Assembly: GCA_018821535.1 (NCBI GenBank)
Contig: JAHJLV010000026.1
Location: 1-64,000 of the forward strand
Direction: 5' to 3'
DNA: 64,000 bases
Source: Pseudomonadota bacterium
GTDB taxonomy: Bacteria > Desulfobacterota > Desulfobacteria > Desulfobacterales > Desulfobacteraceae
The notes beneath the pieces are model-generated. The model did not search any database. It saw only the letters and a program-made list of their open reading frames with translations, and was not told the origin of the DNA. The translations under genes and the position numbers were made by a program. Shown here one piece after another: positions 7,997 through 17,314 of the stretch; position 1 is the stretch's first letter, and each line of letters opens with the position of its first letter.

Positions 7997-8659
7997 TTAT
8001 TGATTCTCCTTGAATGCTTCGTCATGGAAATCACCCATGGGCATGCCTGAATTTTTAAAAAAATTCGGGTATGCTTTTACAGATGCCTCAAAAATCTCCT
8101 GCAGCGGCAGATCTGCAAACGTGCCGTGATCTTTTAGATATTCCATATGCTTATTGCCGGCATTATCCAGGGGGTGGAAAACAGAATCACAGGTTCCGTC
8201 AAACTCCAGAGGCTTGACATTAAAATTCTGACACAGTTCCAGATTAAATGCCGGCGTTGCCTTCACCCACTGGTTTTCCAGAAAAATATCTGTATACCCG
8301 TGATACACAAAGACATCTGTTCCCATTGCCTGCCGCAGTTTTTGAGTGTTCAAATGATTTTTCACATCAGCAAATCCAAGTCTTGCCGGAATCTGAACCG
8401 CTCTTAAGCAGGCACACAACAGAACTGCCTTGGCCACACAATATCCCTGTCCCTGATCTAAAATATAACTGGCCTTCATGGCTTCTACGGTTTTCCCTGC
8501 GCTGTAAGGGTTATACCGGATCTGATCCCGCACTGCATAATACAGGTTTACTGCAGTTTCAATTGAAGTGTGACTTCCATGACTGTTCTTCAAGGAAAAT
8601 TCAATAATGGAAGGATGATCGCTGTCAATAAAATACGTGGGTGCAAGATATTTTTCCAT
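7997..8659 (-). CDS. Transglutaminase-like domain protein
   Basis: A 220-residue cytosolic protein (no signal peptide) with the transglutaminase-like fold. The nucleophile Cys74 lies in QGYCVAKAVLLCACLRA and the His in VYHGYTDIFLENQWV (His120). The third catalytic residue, usually Asp, is not obvious, as the equivalent TPAFN segment offers Asn. Many bacterial members act as proteases or peptidoglycan/peptide amidases, so transglutaminase activity should not be assumed. The gene is alone on its strand. Confidence 0.72.
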   Translation of the reverse strand: MEKYLAPTYFIDSDHPSIIEFSLKNSHGSHTSIETAVNLYYAVRDQIRYNPYSAGKTVEAMKASYILDQGQGYCVAKAVLLCACLRAVQIPARLGFADVKNHLNTQKLRQAMGTDVFVYHGYTDIFLENQWVKATPAFNLELCQNFNVKPLEFDGTCDSVFHPLDNAGNKHMEYLKDHGTFADLPLQEIFEASVKAYPNFFKNSGMPMGDFHDEAFKENQ

Positions 8660-8704
8660 ACTGTCCGCCTGTAAAAAAAATTAAATAAAAAAACAATAGC
8701 CAGG

Positions 8705-8755
8705 CATGCCAAGATTAGACATGCCATTACTATACATACCAGACCAGACATACCA
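8705..8755 (+). repeat. Four phased direct repeats (iterons) upstream of a sigma-54 promoter
   Basis: CATGCCA occurs at 8705-8711 and 8720-8726, and its variant CATACCA at 8735-8741 and 8749-8755, with start-to-start distances of 15, 15 and 14 bases. They lie about 155-205 bases upstream of the expected start from the sigma-54 promoter at 8885-8900, the normal place for enhancer sites. The bound activator is unknown. Confidence 0.6.
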
Positions 8756-8884
8756 TGATTTGCCAAAACAATACATCAGGTTTTTATTTTCCTGGAACAA
8801 AAATGTCCCATTTTTTGAGACATACAAGGATATTTCATTCTTCCAGAACCTCAGTCTATCAAGCCTCTTGAGATATTTTTACCC

Positions 8885-8900
8885 TGGCATAATTTATGCT
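8885..8900 (+). promoter_or_regulatory. Sigma-54 promoter of the HEAT-like gene
   Basis: TGGCAT...ATGCT with GG at 8886-8887 and GC at 8898-8899, 10 bases apart. The start would be near 8911, about 48 bases before the ATG. An overlapping sigma-70-like pair (TTGAGA 8868-8873, TAATTT 8890-8895) is a weaker alternative reading. Confidence 0.65.
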
Positions 8901-8958
8901 TTTTCAACTTACAGTGCATGGCCCCGGCCTGTCAATTCAATGAAAAGGAAGAAACCAG

Positions 8959-9642
8959 ATGAACAAACCCTATGGAAGACAAACCAAAAAAAAAGTAGGG
9001 CATATTCTTTCCGGACCCGTAAGGCAACAGGCAATGGAGCTGCTTGAGCAGATCCCGGATGAACAGCTGACAGGGCATCTGTTTTCGTATTTTTATAATA
9101 AAGAAGAATTGATAAAATTTAGAAGCATTTCAGCCATGGGGCTTTTGGCAGCAAGAATTTCAAAAAGCCATATGGAAAGGGCCAGAGTTATTGTGCGCCG
9201 CATCATGTGGAATTTAAATGATGAGTCCGGCGGTATCGGATGGGGCTCTGTAGAAGCCATGGGGGAAATTCTGAACCAGGCACCGGAACTGGCCGCTGAA
9301 TATAAGTCTATCCTTTTTTCTTATCTGGATTCTGAAGCAAATTTTATTGAACACGAGATGCTTCAAAGAGGTGTTTTGTGGGGAATCGGAACCTATCTTG
9401 AATCTTCTCCAGACGATATCACCGACAAAACAAAGGATCTTCTTTTTTTACATCTCCATTCTGATGATCCTATTAAAAGGGGATATGCGGTCCGTGCCCT
9501 GATCCATGCCAATTGTTTTGCCTGCAGTCTGGTGCCGGAAAATATTAAAACAGATCATACTGTCATTCAAGTGTTTGACAACTGGGATTTTAAGGACATC
9601 CGTATTTGTGACATGGCGCTTGCCTGTAAAACCCATGAATGA
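8959..9642 (+). CDS. DVU0298-like HEAT-repeat-type protein
   Basis: A 227-residue helical protein that looks like the DVU0298 family of sulfate reducers. Repeated helix pairs such as FRSISAMGLLAARIS, GSVEAMGEILNQAPELAAEYK and IKRGYAVRALIHANCFA suggest HEAT-like superhelical repeats used for protein binding. There is no catalytic motif, signal peptide or membrane segment. The function is unknown. The sigma-54 promoter with phased upstream repeats shows it is tightly regulated, and the small ORF and ferredoxin downstream (46 bases) are probably in the same transcript. An AAAAGGAAG ribosome site precedes the ATG. Confidence 0.72.
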   Translation: MNKPYGRQTKKKVGHILSGPVRQQAMELLEQIPDEQLTGHLFSYFYNKEELIKFRSISAMGLLAARISKSHMERARVIVRRIMWNLNDESGGIGWGSVEAMGEILNQAPELAAEYKSILFSYLDSEANFIEHEMLQRGVLWGIGTYLESSPDDITDKTKDLLFLHLHSDDPIKRGYAVRALIHANCFACSLVPENIKTDHTVIQVFDNWDFKDIRICDMALACKTHE

Positions 9643-9688
9643 TTTACATAAAATAAGAACTTTAATTTAAAACATACGGTGAAACACC

Positions 9689-9922
9689 ATGCTAAGCAAA
9701 AAATGCGACAAAAATATTGCCAGAACCATTGATCTTGCAAACCAGATGATCAAGCTTGCCCAATCAGGATATGAACACAGAGAAGATCCCGGCTGTGGTG
9801 TGCTTTATGGCATACTTCTGGATTCAGGATACAGACTCCTTGATCTTGCACAAAAAGAAAAAAATGCCCATATCCAGAAAGGCTGGTGGGATGCGTCCAT
9901 AAAAACGGAGAGCGCAAAATGA
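9689..9922 (+). CDS. Small conserved-looking protein coupled to a ferredoxin
   Basis: A 77-residue protein of unknown function with no membrane segment. It has helical N-terminal and central parts and a REDPGCGVLYGILLDSGYRL core, with a C-terminal KGWWDAS. Its stop overlaps the ferredoxin start as ATGA, so the two are probably translated together and may form a pair. I do not recognise the family. The coupling is the main reason to believe it is real. Confidence 0.62.
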   Translation: MLSKKCDKNIARTIDLANQMIKLAQSGYEHREDPGCGVLYGILLDSGYRLLDLAQKEKNAHIQKGWWDASIKTESAK

Positions 9923-10104
9923 AAATTCCGGTTATAGACATCGGCGCCTGTATTCTCTGTGAGATCTGCACCGAACTTGCTCCCCAGGCGTTTGCAATCA
10001 ATGATGCCGGATTTGTGGAGGTTCTTCACCTTGAGGATTATTCAGATCAAACCATTCATGAAGCTGTAAAAAACTGCCCGAAAGACTGTATCACCTGGGA
10101 ATAA
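9919..10104 (+). CDS. Small single-cluster 4Fe-4S ferredoxin
   Basis: A 61-residue ferredoxin of the single [4Fe-4S] type: ACILCEICTELAPQAF supplies three cysteines (C-x2-C-x2-C) and NCPKDCI the fourth (Cys-Pro), with an additional cysteine nearby. The acidic body is typical of a low-potential electron carrier. The start at 9919 was chosen for the ATGA overlap with the upstream gene and because the family normally begins a few residues before the first cysteine; an upstream in-frame start at 9886 would lie inside the previous gene. Confidence 0.85.
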   Translation: MKIPVIDIGACILCEICTELAPQAFAINDAGFVEVLHLEDYSDQTIHEAVKNCPKDCITWE

Positions 10105-10235
10105 ATCTTTTTTTCCCGTCATTTAAAAAAAATCATTGCGCCTGATACACAAATGTGCCATTTACCTAATCAACTTGATCGTAATTATATGAACCATAAT
10201 CATATTGATATTTTTACCAGGCAAATAGACTTAAA

Positions 10236-11621
10236 ATGACTGATTTGACACAGACCATGATCGACCCTGATAATCTTTCACTGATTCTTGATAATCTGAA
10301 ACTGGGCATCATCGCCCATACTCCGGACAGAATCATCACCGCATTCAACAAAGAAGCAGAAAGAATCACCGGATATTTTAAAAACGAAGTGATTGGAAAA
10401 GACTGCCATGACGTCTTCCAGGCACCTTTTTGCGGCGGGAAATGTTCATTCTGCGCTGACAGCCCGAAATTTTCCGGCCGGGAAAAAGAATACCCGCTGA
10501 ATATTATCACCAAAGACGGAGCCTCCCGGCAACTGGAAATGAGTGTAACGGCCATCATCTCTTCAGACAATGTTTTCAAAGGGGTCCTGGCCGCATTCAA
10601 AGATGTGACAGAATCCTTTAAGCTGTCCTTGAAAGCCGAAAAACTGTCCAGCTTTGCTGGCATTATCGGCAAAGAAAAAATCATGCAGGATATTTTTCAG
10701 CAGATCGAGGATGTTGCCCTTTACAGCTATCCTGTCCATATTTCCGGAGATACAGGCACAGGCAAGGAGCGGGTGGCATATGCCATCCATGATATCAGTG
10801 CTTATGGAAACGGCGCTTTTGTTCCGGTTAACTGCGGCGCACTTCCGGAAGGAATTGTGGAAAGTGAACTGTTCGGCCATGTGAAAGGCGCATTTTCCGG
10901 TGCTGTCAAGGAACGCAAAGGCCGTTTTGAACTGGCCCATAAAGGGACTTTGTTCCTGGATGAAGTGGTGGATCTGCCCTTGAAAACCCAGGTTAAACTC
11001 TTGCGTTTTCTGCAGGAAGGCACCTTTGAAAAAGTGGGCGGAGAAAAAAAAGTTTCTGTGGATGTAAGAATTATCAGCGCCTGCAATAAAGACCTTAAAG
11101 AGGCGGTGAAAACGGGAAAATTCAGGGAAGATCTGTTCTACCGGCTGAATGTCATTCCGATTCATCTGCCGCCCCTGCGGCACAGAAAAAATGATATCCC
11201 GCTGCTTGCCGAACATTTTTTAAAAGAAGCGGGCAGGGAAAACAACACGCCTGTGCCGGAACTTTCACCCGAAGGCCTTGATCTTCTGCTGGATTACCAC
11301 TGGCCCGGCAATGTCCGGGAACTCAAAAATGTCATCCAGTTTTCCATTGTCCGTTCACGGGGTAAAAAAATCATGCCCGCAGATCTGCCCATGGAACTTA
11401 CGCAGAACACAGATATCAATTTCAAGCCGCCCCGCAGCTATCCTGAAGACCCCTCTCCTGCCACAAAAGGCAAGCTGGATATGGCATCAGTAAAAATTGC
11501 ACTGGAAAAAACCGGTGGAAACAAATCAAAGGCAGCCAGAGTTCTGGGGGTGGGAAGAGCCACGCTGTATCGTTTTTTAGACCAGAATGAAACCATTAAG
11601 GATTATGCAGACCAACTGTAA
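10236..11621 (+). CDS. PAS-containing sigma-54 activator with a cysteine cluster
   Basis: A 461-residue enhancer-binding protein. A PAS domain (about 12-125) precedes an AAA+ domain (about 140-370; Walker A GDTGTGKE, Walker B TLFLDEV, WPGNVREL) and a Fis-type HTH (about 415-455; GNKSKAARVLGVGRATLYRFL). The PAS domain has four clustered cysteines, Cys57, Cys66, Cys70 and Cys73, suggesting metal, Fe-S or redox sensing (inference). The sigma-54 contact loop is GAFSGA (218-223) instead of GAFTGA, a conservative but functionally sensitive change. It is an orphan with no kinase beside it. Its targets could include the sigma-54 promoters at 8885, 17677 or 65. Confidence 0.85.
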   Translation: MTDLTQTMIDPDNLSLILDNLKLGIIAHTPDRIITAFNKEAERITGYFKNEVIGKDCHDVFQAPFCGGKCSFCADSPKFSGREKEYPLNIITKDGASRQLEMSVTAIISSDNVFKGVLAAFKDVTESFKLSLKAEKLSSFAGIIGKEKIMQDIFQQIEDVALYSYPVHISGDTGTGKERVAYAIHDISAYGNGAFVPVNCGALPEGIVESELFGHVKGAFSGAVKERKGRFELAHKGTLFLDEVVDLPLKTQVKLLRFLQEGTFEKVGGEKKVSVDVRIISACNKDLKEAVKTGKFREDLFYRLNVIPIHLPPLRHRKNDIPLLAEHFLKEAGRENNTPVPELSPEGLDLLLDYHWPGNVRELKNVIQFSIVRSRGKKIMPADLPMELTQNTDINFKPPRSYPEDPSPATKGKLDMASVKIALEKTGGNKSKAARVLGVGRATLYRFLDQNETIKDYADQL

Positions 11622-11664
11622 ACAGATCTGAACGTTTTACACCGGCATTGCAGGCAATACAGCT

Positions 11665-14259
11665 CTATGTCTCCACACGGATATCAAGGCCGTCTTTGGA
11701 TTCATTCAAAATAAATACCAGTGTCTGACCCGCGCCCAGGTCTCCCTGGAGCAGCATCAAGGACAGCGGATTTTCAATTTCCTGCTGGATTACCCGTTTT
11801 AACGGACGCGCACCAAAAACAGGATCATACCCCCGCTTTGCGATATATTCCATGGCAGGTTCGTCCATTCGCATATTCAAATTGCGTGCTTTTAAACGTT
11901 TGTTCAGTTTTTCAATCTGAAAATACGCAATCTGTTTGATATGATCCATTGTCAGCGCATGGAAGGTGATCACCTCATCAATCCGGTTTAAAAATTCAGG
12001 ACGGAATACATCCTTGAGCGCCTGATCAATCCCTTTCTGAACCAGTTCATCATTCATCCCTTCAAGACCGGATTCCTGTAAAAAGCGGGACCCCACATTC
12101 GATGTCATGATGATGATGGTGTTTCGAAAGTCCACGGTTCTGCCATGTCCGTCTGTCATCCGGCCGTCATCCAATACCTGGAGGAGAATATTGAATACAT
12201 CCGGATGTGCTTTTTCAATCTCATCAAACAGCAGGACACTGTATGGTCTTCGCCGGACAGCTTCGGTCAGAAAACCGCCCTCATCATATCCCACATATCC
12301 GGGAGGGGCGCCGATGAGTCTGGCCACAGAATGCTTTTCCATGTATTCAGACATATCCACCCTCACCATATTCTCCTGGGAATCAAACATGAATTCAGCC
12401 AGGGACTTGGCAAGCTCTGTTTTTCCTACACCGGTTGGGCCCATGAAAATAAAGGTGCCAATGGGCCGGTCTTCAGGTCCAAGACCGGATCTTGCCCGGC
12501 GAACCGCATTTGATACCGCACTGATCGCTTTTTGCTGACCGATCACCCTTTTTTTGATATGGGTTTCCATTTTGAGCAGCTTGTCTTTTTCCCCTTCCAG
12601 CATTTTTGACACCGGAATTCCTGTCCAGGAAGATACCACATCGGCAACATCTGATTCTTCCACATCCTCCTTGAGCAGACGGCTGTCTTTCTGCAGATCA
12701 TCAATCTGCTTCTTTTTGGCCTCAAGATCCTTTTGCAGGGCTGCCAGTGTCCCGTATCTGATCTGGGCCACCTTTTCCAGATCACCGTTTCTTTCCGCCA
12801 CATGGGCCTCGGTCTGGAACCGGTCTATTTCTTCTCTGATAGTACTGATTTCCTGAATCAGCAGCTTTTCAGTGTCCCAGTGCAGTTTTAAAGGCGCCAC
12901 TTCCTCTTTCATGGCTGCGATATCTTTTTCAAGCTTTTCAAGTCTTTCTTTTGATGCTGCATCCTTTTCCTTGCGCAGCGCCTGATATTCGATCTGGGCC
13001 TGGGTGATTCTGCGCATGGCCTCATCAATCACCCGGGGCATGGAATCAATCTCGATTCTCAGGCGGGACGCACATTCATCTATCAGGTCAATGGCCTTAT
13101 CCGGCAAAAACCGGTCTGCAATATACCGGTTGGACAAAACCGCTGCTGCCACAATGGCAGAGTCCTTGATACGGATGCCGTGATGCACCTCATATTTTTC
13201 TTTAAGCCCTCTTAATATGGAAATGGTGTCCTCCACGGTGGGCTCCTTTGCCATCACCGGCTGGAACCGCCTTTCCAGGGCTGCATCTTTTTCAATATAT
13301 TTGCGATATTCATTTAAGGTGGTTGCTCCGACACAGCGCAGCGTGCCCCTGGCAAGGGCGGGTTTAAGCATATTGGACGCATCCACGGAACCTTCTGCAG
13401 CGCCTGCACCCACAACGGTGTGCAGCTCGTCTATAAACAGCACCACTTCACCCTGGGCAGCTTCCACTTCTTTTAATACAGCCTTAAGCCGTTCTTCGAA
13501 CTCTCCTCTGAATTTTGCACCGGCCAGCAATGATCCGATATCCAGCGCAATCACCCGGCGGTTTTTCAAAGAGTCGGACACATCGCCTTCAATAATACGC
13601 TGGGCAAGACCTTCCACAATCGCTGTTTTACCCACCCCCGGCTCGCCGATCAACACCGGGTTGTTCTTTCTTCGCCGGGACAAGACCTGGACAATCCTGC
13701 GGATTTCATCATCCCGGCCAATCACCGGGTCCAGTTTTCCCTCCCGTGCAAGCGCGGTTAAATCCCGTCCGAATTTTTCAAGGGCCTGATATTTTTCTTC
13801 GGAATTGGGGTCTGTTGCGCTCTGATTTCCCCGAATGTCTTTCAGCACAGATAAAATCTTGTCCCGGGTCACCTGATGATCGTTTAAAATCCTGAGTGTT
13901 TCCCCTTTTACCATGGTCATGGCAAGAAGGATATGTTCCAGACTCACATAGGTGTCTTTCATTTTTTCCGCTTCTTTGAACGCCTGATCCAGTATATTTT
14001 TTGCATCCCGGGACAAATAAATATCCGCAGCACCGGAAAGAGTTGCAAGCCGTTCCACACTGCTTTGGACCTCTTTTTCCAGCGCCTTTGTTTCAACACC
14101 GATTTTATTGAAAACAGACATGACCAGCCCCTGCCTGTCATCCATCATGGTCTGCAGCATGTGAAGTCCTTCAATTGCAGCATTCCCGTTCTTTTGAGCC
14201 AGATCATGGGCAGCCTGTAAAAGCTCCTGGGATTTTACTGTTAATTTATCCAGTTTCAT
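11665..14259 (-). CDS. clpB: ClpB protein-disaggregating chaperone
   Basis: An 864-residue Hsp100 AAA+ disaggregase, the normal ClpB length. In order it has the N-terminal Clp_N double repeat, NBD1 with GEPGVGKT, the long coiled-coil M-domain (about 410-525), NBD2 with [10 protein letters not shown], and a ClpB C-terminal D2-small domain. The M-domain and the lack of an IGF/L ClpP-binding loop separate it from ClpA/ClpC. With DnaK it rescues aggregated proteins after heat or oxidative stress. It is monocistronic and convergent with the sigma-54 activator. Confidence 0.97.
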   Translation of the reverse strand: MKLDKLTVKSQELLQAAHDLAQKNGNAAIEGLHMLQTMMDDRQGLVMSVFNKIGVETKALEKEVQSSVERLATLSGAADIYLSRDAKNILDQAFKEAEKMKDTYVSLEHILLAMTMVKGETLRILNDHQVTRDKILSVLKDIRGNQSATDPNSEEKYQALEKFGRDLTALAREGKLDPVIGRDDEIRRIVQVLSRRRKNNPVLIGEPGVGKTAIVEGLAQRIIEGDVSDSLKNRRVIALDIGSLLAGAKFRGEFEERLKAVLKEVEAAQGEVVLFIDELHTVVGAGAAEGSVDASNMLKPALARGTLRCVGATTLNEYRKYIEKDAALERRFQPVMAKEPTVEDTISILRGLKEKYEVHHGIRIKDSAIVAAAVLSNRYIADRFLPDKAIDLIDECASRLRIEIDSMPRVIDEAMRRITQAQIEYQALRKEKDAASKERLEKLEKDIAAMKEEVAPLKLHWDTEKLLIQEISTIREEIDRFQTEAHVAERNGDLEKVAQIRYGTLAALQKDLEAKKKQIDDLQKDSRLLKEDVEESDVADVVSSWTGIPVSKMLEGEKDKLLKMETHIKKRVIGQQKAISAVSNAVRRARSGLGPEDRPIGTFIFMGPTGVGKTELAKSLAEFMFDSQENMVRVDMSEYMEKHSVARLIGAPPGYVGYDEGGFLTEAVRRRPYSVLLFDEIEKAHPDVFNILLQVLDDGRMTDGHGRTVDFRNTIIIMTSNVGSRFLQESGLEGMNDELVQKGIDQALKDVFRPEFLNRIDEVITFHALTMDHIKQIAYFQIEKLNKRLKARNLNMRMDEPAMEYIAKRGYDPVFGARPLKRVIQQEIENPLSLMLLQGDLGAGQTLVFILNESKDGLDIRVET

Positions 14260-14318
14260 AATTCACCTTTTTTATTTTAGATTGAATTTCATTATTCTTT
14301 ATTGATTATGACTAAAAG

Positions 14319-14343
14319 TAATGAGAATAAACCTCGTGTCAAG
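14319..14343 (-). promoter_or_regulatory. Heat-shock-like promoter candidate for clpB
   Basis: On the minus strand CTTGACA (14337-14343) is followed after 11 bases by CTCATTA (14319-14325), resembling the sigma-32 elements CTTGAAA and CCCCATTA. The placement about 60 bases upstream of clpB is sensible, but the match is imperfect. Confidence 0.35.
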
Positions 14344-14468
14344 TGGCGGATAAACATAATGTTCCCGCCATAGCTTCCCTTCCATTGACAGCCCCCACTC
14401 TGTGGTATATATTTACGAAAATTGATACGTTAATATAAAATAATATTGAATCTAAATAAAGACTTATA

Positions 14469-14852
14469 ATGGAAAACGTTAAATTCAAAGATATCAGATC
14501 AAAACTGAACAAAACCCAGAAAGAACTGGCGCAGCTGCTTGGAATCTCCATCAAGGCCATTCACAGCTATGAGCAGGGATGGCGAAAAATTCCCCACCAT
14601 GTTGAACGGCAACTGCTGTTTTTGCTTTCCAGGACGATTTTAAATCAGGGCAAAGCCCCGGAACAATGCTGGGATATTCTGAATTGTTCTGAACAGAATC
14701 AGAAAGAATGCCCGGCATGGGAGTTCAAATCCGGGGATCTGTGCTGGTTTATCAACGGAACCAAATGCAGCGGCAAAATCCATGATACGTGGGAAGATAA
14801 AATGGAGGAATGCCGGACCTGCAAAGTATTTCAAAATTTTTTTGAATCCTGA
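14469..14852 (+). CDS. XRE-type HTH protein with a two-CW cysteine domain
   Basis: A 127-residue protein. Residues about 1-60 form an XRE/lambda-repressor HTH (KTQKELAQLLGISIKAIHSYEQGWRKIP). Residues about 65-127 form a cysteine-rich module with two CW dipeptides (QCWDILNCS and DLCWFINGTKC) plus a CPAW and a CRTCKVF, the two-CW pattern that likely binds metal or an Fe-S cluster. No clear ribosome site precedes the ATG, so it may be leaderless. It sits 30 bases upstream of epsC-cysK and may regulate cysteine synthesis in response to redox or sulfur state (inference). Confidence 0.72.
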   Translation: MENVKFKDIRSKLNKTQKELAQLLGISIKAIHSYEQGWRKIPHHVERQLLFLLSRTILNQGKAPEQCWDILNCSEQNQKECPAWEFKSGDLCWFINGTKCSGKIHDTWEDKMEECRTCKVFQNFFES

Positions 14853-14882
14853 TATTACACCCTTTATCAAAGGAAAAATCCT

Positions 14883-15884
14883 ATGGATGACATATTAAAA
14901 AACAATCTGTGCCGGACCAGCAGAGAAAACGCCTCGGAACACAGAAAAGAACTGCCAAAGCTGATCGAAACCATTTTAAAATCCATGGACGACAACCGGT
15001 GCTTTGCCCATATCGGTGACGAGCCCATCCATTTTTCAACTACTGTCAAGGCAATGATCGATAAATTCAGGGAGATTCTTTTTCCCGGATATTTTTCAAA
15101 AGAAAAAATTGATGGCGCAAATATCGCTTACAGCCTTGGCCAGGGCATATCCCAGCTTTATGATATTTTGTCAGAACAGATCGTCCATGTATTGCGCCAC
15201 GACTGCCTCAGATATGGACTGCCCTGTTCTGAATGCACCAACACCGGAAATGACATTGCGCTTAAGGTTCTCAGCCAGATTCCGGCCTTGCGGGTGTCCC
15301 TGGCAGAAGATATCAAAGGCGCCTATGAAGGTGATCCTGCAGCCAAAAGTCATGATGAAATTATTTTTTCCTATCCGGGCCTGTATGCCATCACGGTTTA
15401 CCGGATTGCGCATATGCTCCACAACCTCAATGTTCCCCAGCTGCCCAGAATCATGTCAGAACATGCCCACAGTCTTACAGGGGTGGATATTCATCCGGGT
15501 GCAAATATCGGCGGACGGTTTGTCATTGATCACGGCACTGGAATCGTTATTGGAGAAACCAGCGTCATTGGCAACAATGTCAGGGTGTATCAGAATGTCA
15601 CCATCGGTGCCCTGTCCCTGCCCCCGAATGCAGGTAAGAAACTGCGGGGTGCCAAACGCCACCCCACCATTGAAGATGATGTGATCATCTATTCCGGAGC
15701 CACCATTCTGGGCGGAGAAACCATCATCGGTGCACGGTCCGTTGTGGGCGGAAATGTCTGGCTGACAGAGTCCATCCCGGCAGACACAAAAGTCTTTATT
15801 GAATCCCCCCGCCTGATATATAAATACCAGGAAAATACCCCAAAAAACACCCGGGAAAAAATTAACCATGAACTCAAAGCCTGA
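14883..15884 (+). CDS. epsC: Serine O-acetyltransferase (EpsC/CysE type)
   Basis: A 333-residue enzyme that acetylates serine with acetyl-CoA, the first step of cysteine synthesis. It has a helical N-terminal half and a C-terminal left-handed beta-helix of hexapeptide repeats from about 190 ([32 protein letters not shown]). This is the longer EpsC form rather than the 270-residue enterobacterial CysE. An AAAGGA ribosome site lies 8 bases upstream. Its last 17 bases overlap cysK, so the two enzymes are translationally coupled. Confidence 0.9.
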   Translation: MDDILKNNLCRTSRENASEHRKELPKLIETILKSMDDNRCFAHIGDEPIHFSTTVKAMIDKFREILFPGYFSKEKIDGANIAYSLGQGISQLYDILSEQIVHVLRHDCLRYGLPCSECTNTGNDIALKVLSQIPALRVSLAEDIKGAYEGDPAAKSHDEIIFSYPGLYAITVYRIAHMLHNLNVPQLPRIMSEHAHSLTGVDIHPGANIGGRFVIDHGTGIVIGETSVIGNNVRVYQNVTIGALSLPPNAGKKLRGAKRHPTIEDDVIIYSGATILGGETIIGARSVVGGNVWLTESIPADTKVFIESPRLIYKYQENTPKNTREKINHELKA

Positions 15885-16794
15885 TATCACCAAAACCATC
15901 GGCAATACCCCGCTGGTATTTCTTAAAAGCGCCAGTAAGGAAACCTGTGCCAATATTTTCGGGAAAACCGAATTTTTCAATCCTGCATCCAGCGTTAAAG
16001 ACCGGATCGGACTTGCCATGATTGATGATGGGCTGAAAACAGGTAAAATAAAACCCTCTTCCACCATTGTGGAGCCCACATCCGGCAATACCGGCATTGC
16101 CCTTGCCTTTGTCTGCCGGGTTAAAGGTTTAAAACTGATTCTCACCATGCCGGAAACCATGAGTCTCGAACGACGAGCTCTTCTAAAACACCTTGGCGCC
16201 ACCCTGGTTCTCACCCCTGGCCCCAAAGGCATGAAAGGCGCCATCGAAGAAGCCAAAAGCATTGTTGCCAATACACCCAATGCCTTTATGCCGGACCAGT
16301 TTTCCAATCCTGCCAACCCTGAAATTCACCGGCAGACCACAGCCCCTGAAATCTGGGAAGATACCAAAGGCCGGATTGATTTTTTTGTCGCAGGTGTCGG
16401 CACCGGCGGCACCATCACCGGCGTATCCGAAGTGCTTAAAGAAAAAAAACCATCTGTCAAATCAATCGCCGTAGAACCCTTGGATTCTCCGGTGATCTCC
16501 GGCGGACAGCCCGGCCCCCATAAAATACAGGGCATCGGTGCAGGTTTTATCCCGGCCAATCTCAACGTCAATATTCTGGATGAAACTATCACAGTTAAAA
16601 ATGAAGAGGCCCTTCAAGGCGCTAAAGACCTGGCCCACGATGAAGGCATTCTGTGCGGCATCTCCTCAGGAGCCGCCTTTCACGCAGCCAAACTTGTCGG
16701 CAGCCGACCGGAGAACAAAGGCAAAACCATTGTCTTTATCATCTGCGATACCGGCGAGCGATACCTTAGCACGGATTTGTTCAAGGAAAATTAA
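15868..16794 (+). CDS. cysK: Cysteine synthase A (O-acetylserine sulfhydrylase)
   Basis: A 308-residue PLP enzyme converting O-acetylserine plus sulfide to cysteine. The PLP lysine is Lys44 in NPASSVKDR, the substrate loop is TSGNTG at 71-76, and the phosphate-binding loop is [10 protein letters not shown]. The length is normal. The overlap with epsC fits the known physical complex between the two enzymes. A sulfate reducer has abundant sulfide, so this direct route is expected. Confidence 0.95.
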   Translation: MNSKPDITKTIGNTPLVFLKSASKETCANIFGKTEFFNPASSVKDRIGLAMIDDGLKTGKIKPSSTIVEPTSGNTGIALAFVCRVKGLKLILTMPETMSLERRALLKHLGATLVLTPGPKGMKGAIEEAKSIVANTPNAFMPDQFSNPANPEIHRQTTAPEIWEDTKGRIDFFVAGVGTGGTITGVSEVLKEKKPSVKSIAVEPLDSPVISGGQPGPHKIQGIGAGFIPANLNVNILDETITVKNEEALQGAKDLAHDEGILCGISSGAAFHAAKLVGSRPENKGKTIVFIICDTGERYLSTDLFKEN

Positions 16795-16820
16795 ATATAC
16801 AGGATTCAGGTTGGATCAAA

Positions 16821-16846
16821 CTAAAGGGGACAAATTTATTTTTCCC
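16821..16846 (+). repeat. Possible orphan dispersed repeat unit
   Basis: The segment beginning CTAAAGGGGACAAATTTATT resembles short GGGGACA-ATTTATTTT units often seen next to REP-associated transposases in proteobacteria. Only this single copy is in the window, so repeat status is inferred. It marks the left edge of an AT-rich island between cysK and glnN. Confidence 0.3.
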
Positions 16847-16908
16847 ACAGGTGATGAACCGGTTATATTAAGTTAAAATATTATTTGTCATTTTTTTTTG
16901 TACACAGT

Positions 16909-17013
16909 ATGCTACAAACTATGAAAATCAATGAACTTATTAAATTTTGGATTGATAACTCTGATAATGATTTTCAAGCAATGGTTCAATTAAGGAATTT
17001 AGAAATTGGATAA
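16909..17013 (+). pseudogene. N-terminal remnant of a HEPN-domain gene
   Basis: A 34-codon reading frame whose product contains INELIKFWIDNSDNDFQAMV, matching the start of HEPN proteins (usually YWLxxAxxDLxxA) that pair with MNT nucleotidyltransferases. A normal HEPN partner has about 130 residues with an RxxxxH motif. Everything after the first helix is missing, and the frame ends inside the start of the MNT gene. The likely cause is an internal deletion. The fragment may also be kept only as a leader peptide. Confidence 0.5.
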
Positions 17014-17314
17014 AGATAAAGCTGCTCAAATAGCACTCAACTATATTCATTTCCTCAAAAAAAGAGATTCAAATATTAAAACAGCCTATCTGTTTGGTTC
17101 TGTTATTAAGGGTACAAACAATGAAGACAGTGATATTGATCTGGCAATTATTTTTAAAAATCTTAATGATACTTTCGATATGCAGGTCAAATTAATGAAA
17201 CTTCGAAGAAAATTTGATACCAGAATTGAACCCCACCCATTCAGAGAATCTGATTTTCAAGCTTCTAATCCGTTTGCTAATGAGATATTAAGGACCGGCT
17301 TGGAAATTGTATAA
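17006..17314 (+). CDS. MNT-type minimal nucleotidyltransferase (antitoxin-like)
   Basis: A 102-residue minimal nucleotidyltransferase with the active-site pattern FGSVIKGTNNEDSDIDLAI (GS followed by DxD) and a third acidic position in DTRIEPHPF, so it looks catalytically intact. MNT proteins usually act as antitoxins that AMPylate a HEPN RNase. The start is a TTG at 17006 with AAGGA 9 bases upstream. The gene lies in AT-rich DNA unlike its neighbours and its HEPN partner is reduced to a fragment, suggesting a decayed, horizontally acquired toxin-antitoxin pair. Confidence 0.78.
   Translation: MDKDKAAQIALNYIHFLKKRDSNIKTAYLFGSVIKGTNNEDSDIDLAIIFKNLNDTFDMQVKLMKLRRKFDTRIEPHPFRESDFQASNPFANEILRTGLEIV

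Noticed and set aside
8706..9047. 113-codon frame on the plus strand before the HEAT-like gene
   Set aside because: It spans the iterons and the sigma-54 promoter and overlaps the real gene in a different frame. Composition is not protein-like.
13217..13789. 190-codon antisense frame in clpB
   Set aside because: Ser/Pro/Arg-rich shadow opposite the conserved NBD1 of clpB.
15456..16316. 286-codon antisense frame across epsC-cysK
   Set aside because: It is a mirror of two well-identified genes with no homology or ribosome site.
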